This document shows positions 6,680 to 7,088 of a stretch of DNA of 7,088 bases, in pieces (the stretch's first letter is position 1; the number at the start of each line of letters is the position of its first letter). The DNA is from Elusimicrobiota bacterium. GTDB lineage: Bacteria > Elusimicrobiota > Elusimicrobia > UBA1565 > UBA9628. The stretch spans positions 1 through 7,088 of the forward strand of contig JAQUNT010000111.1 of assembly GCA_028717525.1 (NCBI GenBank), written 5' to 3'. Under the pieces are notes generated by a model that worked only from the letters and a program-made list of their open reading frames with translations, had not been told where the DNA came from and made no database searches. The position numbers were made by a program, and so were the translations under genes.

Positions 6680-7088
6680 GGTCCCTCAGGCTGGGGCAGA
6701 AGGCCGCGCCGCGCGCGCGCGCCGAGCGCGCCAGGTCCTCGCGGCCCGACCGGCGGTAGATGATCTCGAGCATGGACCAGGTGGAAGCCCGGAAAGGATT
6801 CCGCCTCGCGGCGCGCTCGAAGTCCGCGGCCGCGGCGCGCAGGCGCGCCGCGTCGACCGGCTGGTCGCCCGCGAGCGAGGCCTCGATGAGCCCGGCCAGC
6901 CGCGCGGTCTCCGGATGGTCGACGCGCCGGGCGGAACGCTCCAGCAGGGCCAGCGCCCGCGGCGACGGCCCGGACGACTCCACCAGGGCCTGGGCCTGGG
7001 CGCGCTCCCGGTCGGCCTGCCAGCGCTGCCAGAGGCCGCCTCCGGCCCAGGCGCCGACGGCCAGGACCAAGGCGCAGAGGGGCAGGCG
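6666..7088 (-). CDS. C-terminal part of a membrane protein with TPR-like tail (possible O-antigen ligase/polymerase)
   Basis: Partial gene: the frame is open to the right edge, so the N-terminus lies outside the window and only the last 140 residues are visible. Residues about 2-20 form one hydrophobic segment (LCALVLAVGAWAGGGLW) followed by a basic, helical cytoplasmic- or periplasmic-type tail. Residues about 85-133 look like a TPR unit: the stretch around FERAARRNPF, then WSMLEIIYRRSGREDLA, has the spacing of the W-LG-Y-G-A pattern. A last membrane helix followed by a TPR-type tail is seen in Wzy/WaaL-like O-antigen ligases of polysaccharide clusters, which suits the neighbours, but the diagnostic ligase loop is not in view. 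A TTG at 7070 could be read as a start, but it lies inside the hydrophobic segment and the frame continues upstream, so it is not preferred. The stop overlaps the next gene by 14 nt, suggesting translational coupling. Confidence is high for the coding frame and low for the function. Confidence 0.7.
   Translation of the reverse strand, partial: RLPLCALVLAVGAWAGGGLWQRWQADRERAQAQALVESSGPSPRALALLERSARRVDHPETARLAGLIEASLAGDQPVDAARLRAAAADFERAARRNPFRASTWSMLEIIYRRSGREDLARSARARGAAFCPSLRDHAAP
6682..6687 (-). promoter_or_regulatory. Probable ribosome binding site for the first YfhO-type gene
   Basis: GAGGGA on the minus strand directly upstream of the ATG at 6679 and within the coding end of the truncated membrane protein gene. 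The spacing is shorter than ideal (about 4 nt after GAGG), so the call is tentative; the 14-nt gene overlap may also aid re-initiation. Confidence 0.45.
6710..6722. repeat. Alternating CG tract of 13 bases
   Basis: An uninterrupted C-G alternation inside the coding end of the truncated membrane protein gene, where it encodes Ala-Arg-Ala-Arg (residues 123-126 of the visible part). It is the longest simple tract noticed in the window. Alternating CG runs can adopt Z-form DNA and are prone to slippage, but here it is probably just the outcome of GC-biased codons for an Ala/Arg-rich helix. Confidence 0.5.

Noticed and set aside
1..7088. Search for CRISPR arrays, tRNA/rRNA genes, insertion-sequence ends, terminators and long direct repeats
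   Set aside because: No regularly spaced repeats, RNA gene signatures, transposase fragments or hairpin plus T-tract structures were noticed; the similarity between the two YfhO-type genes is at protein level and does not form a long DNA repeat by eye.

Overview
The window is a compact, GC-rich block in which every supportable gene lies on the minus strand. Read in transcription order (right to left) there are six genes: (1) the C-terminal tail of a membrane protein cut by the right edge, with one membrane segment and a TPR-like tail; (2) a 657-residue YfhO-type multi-spanning membrane protein; (3) a second, 616-residue YfhO-type paralogue; (4) a 330-residue membrane protein of the lysylphosphatidylglycerol-synthase/flippase-like family (PF03706); (5) a 341-residue SAM-dependent methyltransferase with an N-terminal Trm112-like zinc-ribbon; (6) a GT4-type glycosyltransferase cut by the left edge.

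The genes are packed almost without gaps. Going downstream, the junctions are a 14-nt overlap, a 5-nt gap, an ATGA overlap, another ATGA overlap and a 5-nt gap. There is no room for an internal terminator or an ordinary intergenic promoter, so the block reads as the middle of one polycistronic operon with both ends outside the window. No tRNA, rRNA, CRISPR array, insertion sequence or attachment site was seen, and no stretch over 300 bases lacks a gene.

The gene content points to envelope glycoconjugate synthesis. A cytoplasmic GT4 enzyme would build a glycan on a lipid carrier and the methyltransferase could modify a sugar or lipid intermediate. The PF03706 protein may handle a lipid-linked substrate in the membrane, and the two YfhO-type GT-C proteins would transfer sugars on the outer face from polyprenyl-phosphate donors. 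The truncated first gene could be an O-antigen ligase/polymerase-like protein, but the visible part cannot prove it. The scheme is inferred from family knowledge; the sequence directly shows only the motifs and the gene order.

The organism is a high-GC bacterium, with third codon positions overwhelmingly G or C. The gene set resembles exopolysaccharide or lipopolysaccharide islands of environmental Gram-negative-type lineages (for example Elusimicrobiota or Myxococcota-like groups), but nothing in the window fixes the taxon. The strong GC codon bias also produces very long open frames on the plus strand and in other minus frames; these are treated as shadows.
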